From NCBI GenBank assembly GCA_963751955.1, contig CAVVWM010000011.1:682001-746000 (forward strand): a stretch of DNA of 64,000 nucleotides, in the 5' to 3' direction. Source of the stretch: JABDIY01 sp963751955 (GTDB taxonomy: Bacteria > Actinomycetota > Acidimicrobiia > Acidimicrobiales > SZUA-35). The position numbers and the translations under genes are program-made. The notes beneath the pieces are model-generated. The model was given only the letters and a program-made list of their open reading frames with translations. It had not been told where the DNA came from and searched no databases. This document shows, piece by piece, positions 37,687 to 46,468 of this stretch; position 1 is the stretch's first letter; every line of letters begins with the position of its first letter.

Positions 37687-38259
37687 TTAGAAATCGATGC
37701 CTTTCTTGGCAACGATCCCCTGATCGAACGCGTGCTTGATCACCTTCATCTCGGTGACGGTGTGCGCAACATCGATCACTTCCTGGGCCATGTCGCGGCC
37801 GGTCAACACGATGTTGGTCTTCTCCGGTCGATTGGCCACGGCCGAAGCGACCTCTGCTGCGTCGATCCAACCCCATGTCAATGCGTAAGCGATCTCATCC
37901 AACACGATCAGACGATGCGTCCCTCCGGCGATTAGGTTCCTAGCGAAGTCCCAGGCTGCAACCTCTTTCGCCTTGGACTCATCCAAATTCTCAGAGTCCC
38001 ACGTGAAGCCGTCGCCAGCCGCAAACCACTCGACCCCCATTCCGCGAAGCACTTTCTCCTCACCTGTATTCCAGTCGCCGCTCTTGAGAAACTGCACCAC
38101 CGCGACTGGCCAGTCCATGGCCAAGGCCCTCAAGACGACACCGAAGGCTGCACTCGACTTACCCTTGCCGTGGCCGGTGTTCACAAGCACAAGACTCGGT
38201 GCGGTCACAAATTTCCCCTTGTCAGGAGTATCGGTGGGAATCGACGCCTCGTCGGTCAT
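37687..38259 (-). CDS. cobO: Cob(I)yrinic acid a,c-diamide adenosyltransferase (CobO/BtuR/CobA type)
   Basis: Transfers the adenosyl group of ATP to cob(I)alamin or cobinamide, completing coenzyme B12 after uptake. The 190-residue protein has the P-loop NTGHGKGKSSAAFG, VLDEIAYALTWGWID, and NIVLTGRDMAQEVIDVAHTVTEM, all typical of the CobO family. ATG 38259 overlaps the btuD stop (ATGA). It is the last gene of the riboswitch-controlled B12 operon, so its likely role is salvage rather than complete synthesis. Confidence 0.95.
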   Translation of the reverse strand: MTDEASIPTDTPDKGKFVTAPSLVLVNTGHGKGKSSAAFGVVLRALAMDWPVAVVQFLKSGDWNTGEEKVLRGMGVEWFAAGDGFTWDSENLDESKAKEVAAWDFARNLIAGGTHRLIVLDEIAYALTWGWIDAAEVASAVANRPEKTNIVLTGRDMAQEVIDVAHTVTEMKVIKHAFDQGIVAKKGIDF

Positions 38260-39032
38260 GGGGTGGTTCCTTGCAATGTGTGGAGGGGGATGATCACCGG
38301 GGATCCGTCGGGCCCGATCATACGGTGCATCGGTGTGCCGAAGTACTTCGTGAGAGTCTCGGCCTCCAGTACATCCCAGGCCGGGCCTGACGCTACCAAC
38401 CTGCCCTTGTCGAGCAGCAGCGCATCGTCGGCATAACGAACCGCAGCGGTCAAGTCATGAACCGCCGACAGAACGGTGAGACCCTGCTCCGAGGCAAGCG
38501 AAGCCACGAGGTCCATCACCTCGAGCTGGTGTCCAACGTCCAGAGAACTCGTGGGCTCATCGAGAACCAAGATATTTGCATCCTGACAAAGTGCACGAGC
38601 CAAGACCGCCCGCTGAGCCTCGCCACCGGAGAGCTCGTTCAGAAACCTCCCGGCGAATTGATCGATCCCCAACTGACACATCGCATCGCGGGCACGGGCG
38701 CGATCCTCGGGACCTTCGCTGGCGAACCAGCCGAGATGGGCGGTTCGACCGAGGAGCACGTATTCGGCAACCGTCATCCCGGCCGGCAATACGGGCGACT
38801 GCGGAACGTAGGCACAGAACCGAGCACGAGGTCCAGCATGCTCGGGAAACGAAACGGCTTCGCTTCCCTTCCCGGCTCCGACAACCGCAGACATCAGCGT
38901 CGACTTCCCTGCCCCGTTCCGGCCTAGTACCGCTGTCCACCGATGGGCTTGGACTGTTGCCGACACATCGTGAAGCACCCTCGTACTGCCGTAGGAGACC
39001 GAAAGCGAGTCGACGACGATGGCGGCACTCAC
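38256..39032 (-). CDS. btuD: Cobalamin ABC transporter ATP-binding protein
   Basis: 258-residue ABC ATPase of the siderophore/B12 class. It shows Walker A in LGRNGAGKST, Q-loop (YVPQSPVLP), signature LSGGEAQR, Walker B in ILVLDEPTSSLD and the switch His (SAVHDL). GTG 39032 overlaps the permease stop (GTGA), and its own stop overlaps cobO. Substrate assignment to B12 rests on the riboswitch and cobO, not on the ATPase itself. Confidence 0.9.
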   Translation of the reverse strand: MSAAIVVDSLSVSYGSTRVLHDVSATVQAHRWTAVLGRNGAGKSTLMSAVVGAGKGSEAVSFPEHAGPRARFCAYVPQSPVLPAGMTVAEYVLLGRTAHLGWFASEGPEDRARARDAMCQLGIDQFAGRFLNELSGGEAQRAVLARALCQDANILVLDEPTSSLDVGHQLEVMDLVASLASEQGLTVLSAVHDLTAAVRYADDALLLDKGRLVASGPAWDVLEAETLTKYFGTPMHRMIGPDGSPVIIPLHTLQGTTP

Positions 39033-40105
39033 AGCGACCCTGCCTTGGTTTTGACAAGCAGGAAGGCGAAGAACGGAGCTCCCACAAAGGCGGTGACAAC
39101 ACCTATCCCCAATTCGGCGGGTGACACGATCGATCGACTGATCAGGTCGGCGAGGATCACGAAGGCGGCACCGATCACACCCGAGAGCGGCACCACCATT
39201 CGGTAGCTCGATCCGATCATCAACCGGATCATGTGAGGAACCACGAGGCCGACAAATGAGATGAGCCCACTCACCGAGACAGCCGCAGCGGTGAGGAGCG
39301 ACGCCGCAATGAGCGCGATCAACTTCACCCGGTCGGGCCTCAGGCCGAGGGTTGTGGCCTCGGCCTCTCCAACCCGAAGCACATCGAAGTGGCGACGAAG
39401 CGCCACAAGCACTCCCCCACAGATCACGAGGTAGAACGTGAGAACAACCACCCGATCCCAATTTGCTCCGACGAGAGTGCCGAACAACCACGAGATGATG
39501 GACCGCTGGGTATCCACATTGCGGCTCAACAAGTAGGTCTGAACCGCCGTGAAGAACGATGCGGAGGCGATGCCGGCCAACAGAAGAGAGGCTGTCTGAT
39601 TGGGCGCGGACCGCCCTATCAGTAGCGCCACCGCAACCGCTATCAGAGCTCCGACGAAGGCCAGCAGCTGAAGCGCCCCTATCGGTCCGACCGCCCAGTC
39701 GAGACCGAGGATCATTGACACACTGGCGCCCAATCCGGCACCAGCGGCAATCCCAAGAAGAAAAGGATCAGCCAGCGGATTTCGAAAGACGCCTTGATAA
39801 GCCGACCCGGCCATCGCCAGCGAGCTACCGACCAGCCCGCCCAATATGACTCGCGGAAGCCTGATCTGGCTGAGAATCGACGCTTGGCGGTTCGACAGGC
39901 CGCTGTCAATTGCGAGAATCGGCAGACGATCGAGAAGCTCGAGAGCGACACCCGTTACCGGAAGCCCGGCGGCACCGGTGGTCAGGCTCACGAGCGCACA
40001 GGTGGCGAGGGCCACCACAGCACCAACCGCCGCCTTTGGGGGCAACCGAAACGAAGTCCGCAGCACCTCGGGCGAAGCGACTGTTCCGGTCACCGTTCCC
40101 ATCAC
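39029..40105 (-). CDS. btuC: Cobalamin ABC transporter permease (FecCD family)
   Basis: 358-residue permease with about ten hydrophobic segments. The FecCD landmarks are RLPRVILGGLVGSSLAMAG, NPLADPFLLGIAAGAGLGA, and GLISFVGLVVPHMIRL. The homodimer forms the membrane channel for B12 with BtuD. Start GTG 40105 or ATG 40102; the former overlaps the btuF stop. Confidence 0.9.
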   Translation of the reverse strand: MMGTVTGTVASPEVLRTSFRLPPKAAVGAVVALATCALVSLTTGAAGLPVTGVALELLDRLPILAIDSGLSNRQASILSQIRLPRVILGGLVGSSLAMAGSAYQGVFRNPLADPFLLGIAAGAGLGASVSMILGLDWAVGPIGALQLLAFVGALIAVAVALLIGRSAPNQTASLLLAGIASASFFTAVQTYLLSRNVDTQRSIISWLFGTLVGANWDRVVVLTFYLVICGGVLVALRRHFDVLRVGEAEATTLGLRPDRVKLIALIAASLLTAAAVSVSGLISFVGLVVPHMIRLMIGSSYRMVVPLSGVIGAAFVILADLISRSIVSPAELGIGVVTAFVGAPFFAFLLVKTKAGSL

Positions 40106-41091
40106 TCAGTGGCGACAGGCGAGGAGAGTTGGGCAAGTTGCTCGGCCAAATCAGCAACCCTGGGCCCCCAGCGGGAGGCAATATCTGCGTCGATCTGCAC
40201 GATGTTGTTCGCCTGAACCGCGGTCATCGAATCCCACCCTGGTCGAGCCGCAACGTCATCGGGCCCATATCCAACTTGGTCGGTGATCACTATGACCGAG
40301 GGGTCGGCTTCGATCAGGTACTCCGCCGTCACTTGCGGATAGCCGAAACCATCCGGATCAGCTGGATCAGCGACGTTTTCAAATCCGAGTCGAGCGTAGA
40401 GATCGCCGATGAACGATGCGGAGCTGGCCGAGTAGAAGGTGTCGTCGAGTTCGTGGTAGACGCGAACACCTGCGGCGCCACTGTCAGAGCTCGCCTGGAT
40501 CGCCGCGTCAACGCGAGTGCGGATGTCGGCGTTCACCGCAGCCGCCTCATCGACCTTCCCCGTCACAAGCCCTAGGTCGGTAATCTGGGTATACGTATCT
40601 TCGATCGTGAAGGCTCCGGGTTGCACGATCACGGGAACCTTCAGCGCGCCGAATGCGGTTGCGAGGGCGTTTTCGGGGTCGAAACTTGTGATGAGGAGAT
40701 CGGGTTCAAAGGCGGCGATGGCCTCGACGTTGGGCGTGAACGCTTCGAGGCCAGGCTGGGTGGGAGCTTCAGGAGGGAAGTTCGAGAAGCTGTCAGCGGC
40801 AATCACTTGATCCCCTGCGCCGAGGGCAAAGAGCATTTCGGTTGCCGACGGCGACAGGCTCACGATCCGACGTGGCTGCGCAGCGATCACCACGCCATCG
40901 ATCTCGACCGGAAAGTCATCGAGCGCAACCTCAGCTTCGGTTGTGGAAGTAGCTGCGGCCGTCGTAGTGGGCTGAGTCGACTCCTCGGCCGCCGGCTGCT
41001 CGGCATTGGTGGCCTCCGAATTCGAGCACGCGGCGAGCAACAAAGCTGCGGCAAGAAATGCTCGACTGCATCCGACGAGTGAAGTGTTCAT
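40102..41091 (-). CDS. btuF: Cobalamin-binding lipoprotein (BtuF-like)
   Basis: 329-residue class III solute-binding protein. It has a lipoprotein signal (MNTSLVGCSRAFLAAALLLAAC, lipobox LLAAC), then a Thr/Glu-rich spacer to about residue 65. The two-lobed domain follows with RRIVSLSPSATEMLFALGAGDQVIA and FEPDLLI, typical of BtuF/FhuD proteins. A longer reading to 41163 would begin inside the riboswitch and is rejected. First gene of btuF-btuC-btuD-cobO. Confidence 0.9.
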   Translation of the reverse strand: MNTSLVGCSRAFLAAALLLAACSNSEATNAEQPAAEESTQPTTTAAATSTTEAEVALDDFPVEIDGVVIAAQPRRIVSLSPSATEMLFALGAGDQVIAADSFSNFPPEAPTQPGLEAFTPNVEAIAAFEPDLLITSFDPENALATAFGALKVPVIVQPGAFTIEDTYTQITDLGLVTGKVDEAAAVNADIRTRVDAAIQASSDSGAAGVRVYHELDDTFYSASSASFIGDLYARLGFENVADPADPDGFGYPQVTAEYLIEADPSVIVITDQVGYGPDDVAARPGWDSMTAVQANNIVQIDADIASRWGPRVADLAEQLAQLSSPVATE

Positions 41092-41109
41092 AGTGGGTTT
41101 CCTACCTCG

Positions 41110-41262
41110 GGAAGGCTCTCTGGGAGCTTTGGGTTTGACCACACAGGCGACCTGGCTCACCATGCCTCGGCCCGAGAGAACGGGCGTCGACTGGCATCAC
41201 AGTTGCGGGACAGCGTCGGAATCAAACCGAACTTCGCTGAATGATCAGCCGCACAGCGGCAG
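41110..41262 (-). ncRNA. Cobalamin riboswitch
   Basis: The leader of btuF contains, in order on the minus strand, a segment ending TTTGATTCC, then CGCTGTCCCGCAACTGTGA, and the B12 box AGCCAGGTCGCCTGTG (41142-41157), which matches the conserved B12-box consensus AGYCAGGNNACCTGCC at most positions. The element lies between a promoter-like TATAGT and the btuF start, about 50 bases from the ATG. Translation or transcription control cannot be decided, but adenosylcobalamin should repress the transporter. Outer boundaries are approximate. Confidence 0.9.
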
Positions 41263-41268
41263 GGCGCA

Positions 41269-41274
41269 ACTATA
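41269..41274 (-). promoter_or_regulatory. Extended -10 of the btu-cobO operon
   Basis: TATAGT preceded by TGC on the minus strand, just upstream of the riboswitch. It predicts a leader of about 170 bases. Confidence 0.5.
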
Positions 41275-41306
41275 GCAGTCCATGACCGACGACAAGCAGA
41301 CGAGGC

Positions 41307-43549
41307 CTACCGGATCCACCTACAGGTTCGGTACGGCGTCTCGTCGTCACCGTCGGGACACTTGACCTCGTTCCATCCCCCCGTGCTTCCCAGTTGGGCC
41401 TCACCCGATGCGTTGTCGAGGTTGACGTCGTCGAAACTGGCTCCGAAGAACACCGAATTCCGGATGTTTGCCTTCTGTAGCTTCACTTCGACAAGCGCAG
41501 CGTTGTTGAAGTTGGCGTTCCGGATGGTGGCCCCTTCCAGGTTCACCTTCTGAAGCGTGGCCCCGGCGAACGACGCGCCCAACGCTCCCATCTCCTTCAT
41601 GTCGGTGTCGAAGATGGTTGCCCCGGCAAAGCTGGCACCGCTGGCTTCGACATCGTGGAACTGTGCGCTGTCGATGGCGGCGGAGGAGAAGTTGGCGGCG
41701 CGCAGATCTCCGCCGTCGAACTTGGCGTCGGTGAGGACGGCGTTGCGGAAGGTACTTCCTGCCATCGAGAAGTCCTTGGCCACGAAATCTTGAAGATCAG
41801 CGCCGACAAAGCGGGCGTTGTCCATGGAGAGATCCTCGAATTCAGCCTCGGACAGGTCTGCACCGTTGAAAATCGTTCCGTCCCAGTCGCCACCGCGGAA
41901 ATGTGCACCGAACAGGTTGAACCCGGAAAGATCGAGCGGCCCGTCCGAACCCAGGTCACAGCCGTAGAAGTCGACTCGTCCCCGGTTGCGTAGGTCTCGA
42001 GCTGTGACCCGCCGTTCGCCGAGGCAATCTGCGACGACGGGTGGCAACACCCCATTGGGAGGGTTGCCGGGAGGCGAAGTGGTTGTCGGAGAAGTAGTCG
42101 TTGTCGGACGAGGTGTCGGCGGGAGATCGTCGACGGTGTGGTGGTCACCGTGGCGACTGTGGATCGGATAGTCGTCGGAGGCCGAGTCGTCACCGTCACA
42201 ACTGTGGCTCCGACGGTCGTGGGAACCGAGGTCACGCGGGCGGTGATGGGAGGCGCTGCCGACGTCGGAACAGTCTGTCTCTCGGTTTGGGTCCCGACCA
42301 CGACTTCCAACACAGTTGACGTCGGTCGGTCTCGGGGTTCGGTGAGGACCACTGTAGAGCCTGGCGTGGACGGCTCGAGTAGTGAAACGTCTTCACCCCA
42401 AGCAAGCACATCCACCGGTACAGCTTCTGCTGCCACCGCCGCCGCACCCATCGTTATCGCACCGGCCAGGACGACCGGAGCGGCAGTCGCAACGGTGGTC
42501 ATCGATCCGGCAACAGGCGATGCGAAAGCCACGAGCTGGGGGATCTGAGTGAGAATCGAGAGCGGAGCAAGTCCCCACCGAAAACGGCCCAGGCTGACGG
42601 CCAGGAAAGCCTTCACTACTTCAGGATCAAACTGGGTTCCTGCGCATCGAGCGATCTCCCGACGCGCATCGCCAGCCGGGGCTGGCTTCTTGTAGGACCG
42701 AAGCGACGTGATGACATCGAAGGTGTCGGCGACAGCGATAATCCTGGCGCCGATACAGATCTCGTGAGCCTCCAGGCCGTAGGGGTACCCTCCGCCGTCC
42801 CACCATTCATGATGTTGGGCAACCGCATTGACAAAGGGACCCAGGAACTCCCGAAGCGGTTCCACGAGCTCGGCACCGATGGTGGCGTGTTGCTTGACGA
42901 TTTCGTACTCGGTGTCGGTCAGACGGCCCGGCTTGTTCAGGATCTCGCTGGGGATCTGCATCTTCCCGACGTCATGCAGCAGGGCCGCCCAACGAAGTTT
43001 GGACCGCTCTTCTGTCGTGAGTCCCATTTCTCCGGCAATCACATCGGCGTAGGCCCGGGTACGTTCGCTGTGGCCTCTGGTATTGCGATCATGACGATTG
43101 AGAGCTGTAACCAAGACCATCAGGGTCTCGGCTGCCTCGCTTGCCGTTTGGCCGAGGCCCTCGTTTTGCACCTCGGCCATGGTTCGACGTAGTTCGTCGT
43201 CGGAGGAGCTGCGCATGGCAACCCTGATTCGGCTCGGTGCTTTGTCGGGAAAGACCATCGTCATTCGCAGGAGTAGAGTCACCGGGGCGGCAAGTCGGGC
43301 CACGCGATCGGTTGCCATCATCACCACGAACGAGACCACCATGAGCAGCGCAATCCGGAGGATCTGACCCGCCCGGTCCTCAGGAGTGGACATTCCCTTG
43401 GAGAGTGCATACGACACGAACACCGCGAGCACGAACGGGAAAACGAACAGCGTGATCTGGAGAACTCGACCCAGCACGGGCCGACCCTGCCACTGTGCTG
43501 CCGTGGAGTTCTGCGAATCTTCGCCTGTCATCACCTCGAAGATCGGCAT
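41307..43549 (-). CDS. Membrane HD-GYP protein fused to an extracytoplasmic pentapeptide-repeat domain, one apparent frameshift
   Basis: Residues 20-90 hold two membrane helices. A full HD-GYP domain follows (RGHSERTRAYA, LLHDVGKMQIP, HHEWWDGGGYPYGL, ADTFDVITS), of the kind that degrades cyclic di-GMP. After another hydrophobic helix (near AAPVVLAGAITMG) comes a long Thr/Pro-rich linker. The frame is lost at the CCGCC/GGCGGG run (42117-42124); adding one base continues the linker as PTPRPTTTTSPTTTSPPG. It then enters a pentapeptide-repeat domain of about 220 residues (ADLSEAEFEDLSMDNARFVGADL and on), ending in a Cys pair. Two independent genes is the alternative, but the joining linker favours one protein. 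The start is ATG 43549 or 43531. Confidence 0.78.
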
Positions 43550-43609
43550 CTTGCGTGGTCGGCTTGACCAGCAAAAACGCCCATGCCTACGGGGCTCCCG
43601 AGAGGGCGA

Positions 43610-43615
43610 TACCGT
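43610..43615 (+). promoter_or_regulatory. -10 element of menC (leaderless)
   Basis: TACCGT, 6 bases before ATG 43622. It supports that start over the in-frame ATG 43583. Confidence 0.5.
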
Positions 43616-43621
43616 CACTTC

Positions 43622-44725
43622 ATGGCCACCATGGGAGTTGAGGTCAGACTGCTTGGGCTGCCACTTCGATCGGCGCTTATTGCGGCCCACGATCCGATCC
43701 CGGAACCAGTGCGGCTTCTCACGGTCGTGCGGCTGGAAACCGATGATGGCCACGTCGGCTGGGGTGAGTGTTCAGCCCTGAATCACGTCGGCTACTCACC
43801 CGAAAGCGCCCGGACTGCATATGAACTGCTCACATCCGATCCGCGACTCGCCACCCACGGAGGGGGTGATGTGGTCCTGGCGGAGGCACCGATGGCGATG
43901 GCCGCCCTGGAGATGGCAGAATTCGACCTTCGTTTGCGCTCACGCGGTATTTCGTTGGCGTCCTACCTCGGTGTAGAAAGAACGACCGTTCCAGCGGGAG
44001 CCGTCATCTCGCAATCAACAGTGGACGAAACGATCGCCCAGGCACACCAAGCAGATCGGGATGGGGTCAATCGAGTCAAACTCAAGGTCGTGCCCAAAAC
44101 CTGGTCGGGCATCGACCCTGTAGCCGTGGTCGCTGCTGTCGCGACCCAGTTCGCGCACCTGGAGGTACACGTCGATGCCAACGGAAGTTTCGATGCTGAT
44201 TCAGTCTCGGAGCTGGAAGGAATGGTTGCGGCCGGCGCCTCTGCGGTTGAACAACCGTTCGCGGCCCACGATTCAGACCTTGCGGCCGAGCTGGTCGCTC
44301 GGGGCCTTCCGATCATTGCCGATGAGTCCGCCACCAGCCTCGATGCAGTGCAGGAGCTGGTCGAACGGCGAGCGTGCACCGGTGTAGTTGTGAAGTCATC
44401 CAGGCTCGGCGGGCTGTTCCCTGCGTTCGAACTCATGGGTTGGTGTCTGGAGAATGGCGTTGCTGTCGCCGCCGGCGGCATGCAGGAATCGGGTCTGGGT
44501 CGCTCAGCTCTCGCCGTTGTTGCTGCGCACGAGGCGTGCACGATCACTGGTGATGTATCACCGGCTCAACGATGGTTGGCGGCAGATCCCTGGGACGACC
44601 TTGAGATGAGGGACGGTCGGATCACCGTGCCGACCACAGCAGGAGTGGCTGCCCTTCCCGAGGTCGCGCTATTGGACCGCTATACGATCGCATCCGACCA
44701 GCGGGTGGTTGGCGAGCCATCATGA
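43622..44725 (+). CDS. menC: o-Succinylbenzoate synthase
   Basis: Enolase-superfamily dehydratase making o-succinylbenzoate from SHCHC in menaquinone synthesis. The 367-residue protein has the capping-domain segment GWGECSALNHVGYSPES, the catalytic Lys pair region (RVKLKVVPKT), the metal ligands in HVDANGSFD, VEQPFA and IIADESA, and the second Lys in VVVKSSRLGG. The related N-acylamino-acid racemase activity shares these motifs, but the men context decides. ATG 43622 is placed by TACCGT. Its stop overlaps menH (ATGA). Confidence 0.92.
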   Translation: MATMGVEVRLLGLPLRSALIAAHDPIPEPVRLLTVVRLETDDGHVGWGECSALNHVGYSPESARTAYELLTSDPRLATHGGGDVVLAEAPMAMAALEMAEFDLRLRSRGISLASYLGVERTTVPAGAVISQSTVDETIAQAHQADRDGVNRVKLKVVPKTWSGIDPVAVVAAVATQFAHLEVHVDANGSFDADSVSELEGMVAAGASAVEQPFAAHDSDLAAELVARGLPIIADESATSLDAVQELVERRACTGVVVKSSRLGGLFPAFELMGWCLENGVAVAAGGMQESGLGRSALAVVAAHEACTITGDVSPAQRWLAADPWDDLEMRDGRITVPTTAGVAALPEVALLDRYTIASDQRVVGEPS

Positions 44726-45522
44726 GCGACAACCGACTCACGATCGGCCATGTCTCGGGCCCGGTGCTGGGCGACAAGGACCCGGTCGCAGTGCTACTTC
44801 ACGGGTTCACCCAGAACCGGCACTGTTGGGGTCCCTTCGCCGACGCGCTCGGCAAGCGATTCACTGTGCTGGGCGTAGATCTGCCCGGCCACGGGGATAG
44901 CGGAGCAAACGAGGTCAACTTCGAGGAAGCATCCGAACTCGTCGGCGACGCTCTCGACTCTGTCGATGGACCGATTGACACCCTGATCGGCTACTCGATG
45001 GGTGGGCGGATGGGGTTGCGTCTGGCCCTCGATCGTCGGTCGGTATTCAGCTCGCTGGTAGTTCTCGGAGCGACCGCCGGACTGGCCGATCCCAACGACC
45101 GTCACCAACGCCGGGTCGCCGACCGCGAACTCGCCGAACGAATCCGTTCCGATGGTGCGGAGCGGTTCCTCGATTTCTGGCTGCGGCTGCCGCTCTTCGA
45201 CAACCTCAGCGACGCCCAACAGTTCCGGGCTCAGAGATTGGCCCACTGGGGAACCGGGATACCAGAAACCCTCGAGCATCGGGGTACCGGGAACATGGAG
45301 CCGCTATGGAACCGACTTCCCGAGATCGACGTACCAACCCTGGCTCTAGCCGGTGATCGGGACACCAAGTTCGCCGAAATCGGACGCTCCCTCGCCCATG
45401 GAATCGGGAGCAACGGATCCTTTGCCTGGGTGGAGAAGTCCGGCCATGCCTGCCATCTGCAACGTCCGGTGGAAACCGCCGATGCGATTCTCCGATGGCG
45501 GTTCGATTCTGATCTGCCTTAG
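44722..45522 (+). CDS. menH: SHCHC synthase (MenH-type alpha/beta-hydrolase)
   Basis: 266-residue alpha/beta-hydrolase eliminating pyruvate from SEPHCHC. It has the HGFTQNRHCWGPFAD oxyanion segment, the nucleophile Ser in GYSMGGRMGLRLAL, DRDTKF for the acid and KSGHACHLQRPVE with the catalytic His, the pattern of genuine MenH enzymes. It overlaps menC by 4 bases. Tail-to-tail with menB, sharing stop-codon bases at 45519-45522. Confidence 0.9.
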   Translation: MSDNRLTIGHVSGPVLGDKDPVAVLLHGFTQNRHCWGPFADALGKRFTVLGVDLPGHGDSGANEVNFEEASELVGDALDSVDGPIDTLIGYSMGGRMGLRLALDRRSVFSSLVVLGATAGLADPNDRHQRRVADRELAERIRSDGAERFLDFWLRLPLFDNLSDAQQFRAQRLAHWGTGIPETLEHRGTGNMEPLWNRLPEIDVPTLALAGDRDTKFAEIGRSLAHGIGSNGSFAWVEKSGHACHLQRPVETADAILRWRFDSDLP

Positions 45523-46424
45523 AATGCGTAGGGATAGCCGGTCCAGTCCGGAGCGCGCTTTTCGAGAAACGCATCCCGACCTTCCTGCGCTTCGTCGGTG
45601 CCGTAGGCGAGACGGGTTGCTTCTCCCGCAAACACCTGTTGACCCACGAGTCCGTCATCGATCAGGTTGAAAGCGAACTTCGCCATGCGCTGTGCGGTTG
45701 GGGACTTCGAACAAATCTCTCTTGCCCATTCGAGGGCAGTCACCTCCAAATCCGCGTGGGCGACCACCGAATTCACCGCTCCTTGCGCGTGCGCCTCCGC
45801 GGCGCTGTAAGTGCGACCCAGGAAGAAGATTTCGCGAGCAACCTTCTGCCCAACCTGCCGAGCCAAGTAAGCGCTTCCGAATCCTCCATCGAAGCTGGCG
45901 ACATCGGTGTCGGTTTGTTTGAACCGTGCGTGCTCCTGGCTGGCCAGGGTCAAGTCTGCAACAACGTGGAGGGAGTGTCCACCTCCGGCCGCCCAGCCGG
46001 GCACGACCGCAATGACCACCTTGGGCATCATGCGAATCAACCGCTGGCATTCGAGGATGTGAAGCCGTCCGGCGCGAGCCGGATCGATCTCGTCAGCGGT
46101 CTCGCCGGCATCGGTTGTGTACTTGTAGCCGTCCCGTCCCCGTATTCGTTGATCTCCGCCTGAGCAGAACGCCCAACCACCATCTCTGGGACTGGGTCCG
46201 TTGCCGGTGAGCAACACACATCCCACATCACTGCTCATTCGGGCGTGATCGAGCGCCCTATAGAGCTCGTCGACAGTGTGGGGCCGAAACGCATTCCTGA
46301 CCTCCGGTCGGTTGAACGCGATCCGTACCGCTCCCACATCGTTGGCTCGGTGATAGGTGATGTCGGTGAAGTCGAAGCCCGCAACCTCGGTCCACGACTC
46401 GCTGGCGAAGATCTCAGAAACCAT
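45519..46424 (-). CDS. menB: 1,4-Dihydroxy-2-naphthoyl-CoA synthase
   Basis: Crotonase-fold enzyme closing the second naphthalene ring from o-succinylbenzoyl-CoA. The 301-residue protein shows FNRPEVRNAFRP, FCSGGDQRIRG, the oxyanion segment VPGWAAGGGHSLHVVADLT, the DVASFDGGFGS metal/bicarbonate loop and the terminal KRAPDWTGYPYAF characteristic of MenB. Two ATGs lie in tandem at 46427 and 46424; the second is chosen because TAGGAT lies exactly 6 bases before it. Confidence 0.95.
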   Translation of the reverse strand: MVSEIFASESWTEVAGFDFTDITYHRANDVGAVRIAFNRPEVRNAFRPHTVDELYRALDHARMSSDVGCVLLTGNGPSPRDGGWAFCSGGDQRIRGRDGYKYTTDAGETADEIDPARAGRLHILECQRLIRMMPKVVIAVVPGWAAGGGHSLHVVADLTLASQEHARFKQTDTDVASFDGGFGSAYLARQVGQKVAREIFFLGRTYSAAEAHAQGAVNSVVAHADLEVTALEWAREICSKSPTAQRMAKFAFNLIDDGLVGQQVFAGEATRLAYGTDEAQEGRDAFLEKRAPDWTGYPYAF

Positions 46425-46430
46425 CATCGG

Positions 46431-46436
46431 ATCCTA
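46431..46436 (-). promoter_or_regulatory. -10 element that decides the menB start
   Basis: TAGGAT on the minus strand, 6 bases before ATG 46424 and only 3 before ATG 46427. Confidence 0.5.
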
Positions 46437-46468
46437 CGACTTCGGGCCCGACCCCAGCCTGTCCAGGC

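Noticed and set aside
40102..41163. Longer btuF reading starting at 41163
   Set aside because: The extra residues would be encoded by the cobalamin riboswitch. The lipoprotein signal begins at ATG 41091.
41307..42050. Pentapeptide-repeat protein as an independent gene starting at 42050
   Set aside because: The same frame extends upstream through a Pro/Thr linker that is continuous with the HD-GYP protein after one base is restored. Kept as the alternative in the feature entry.
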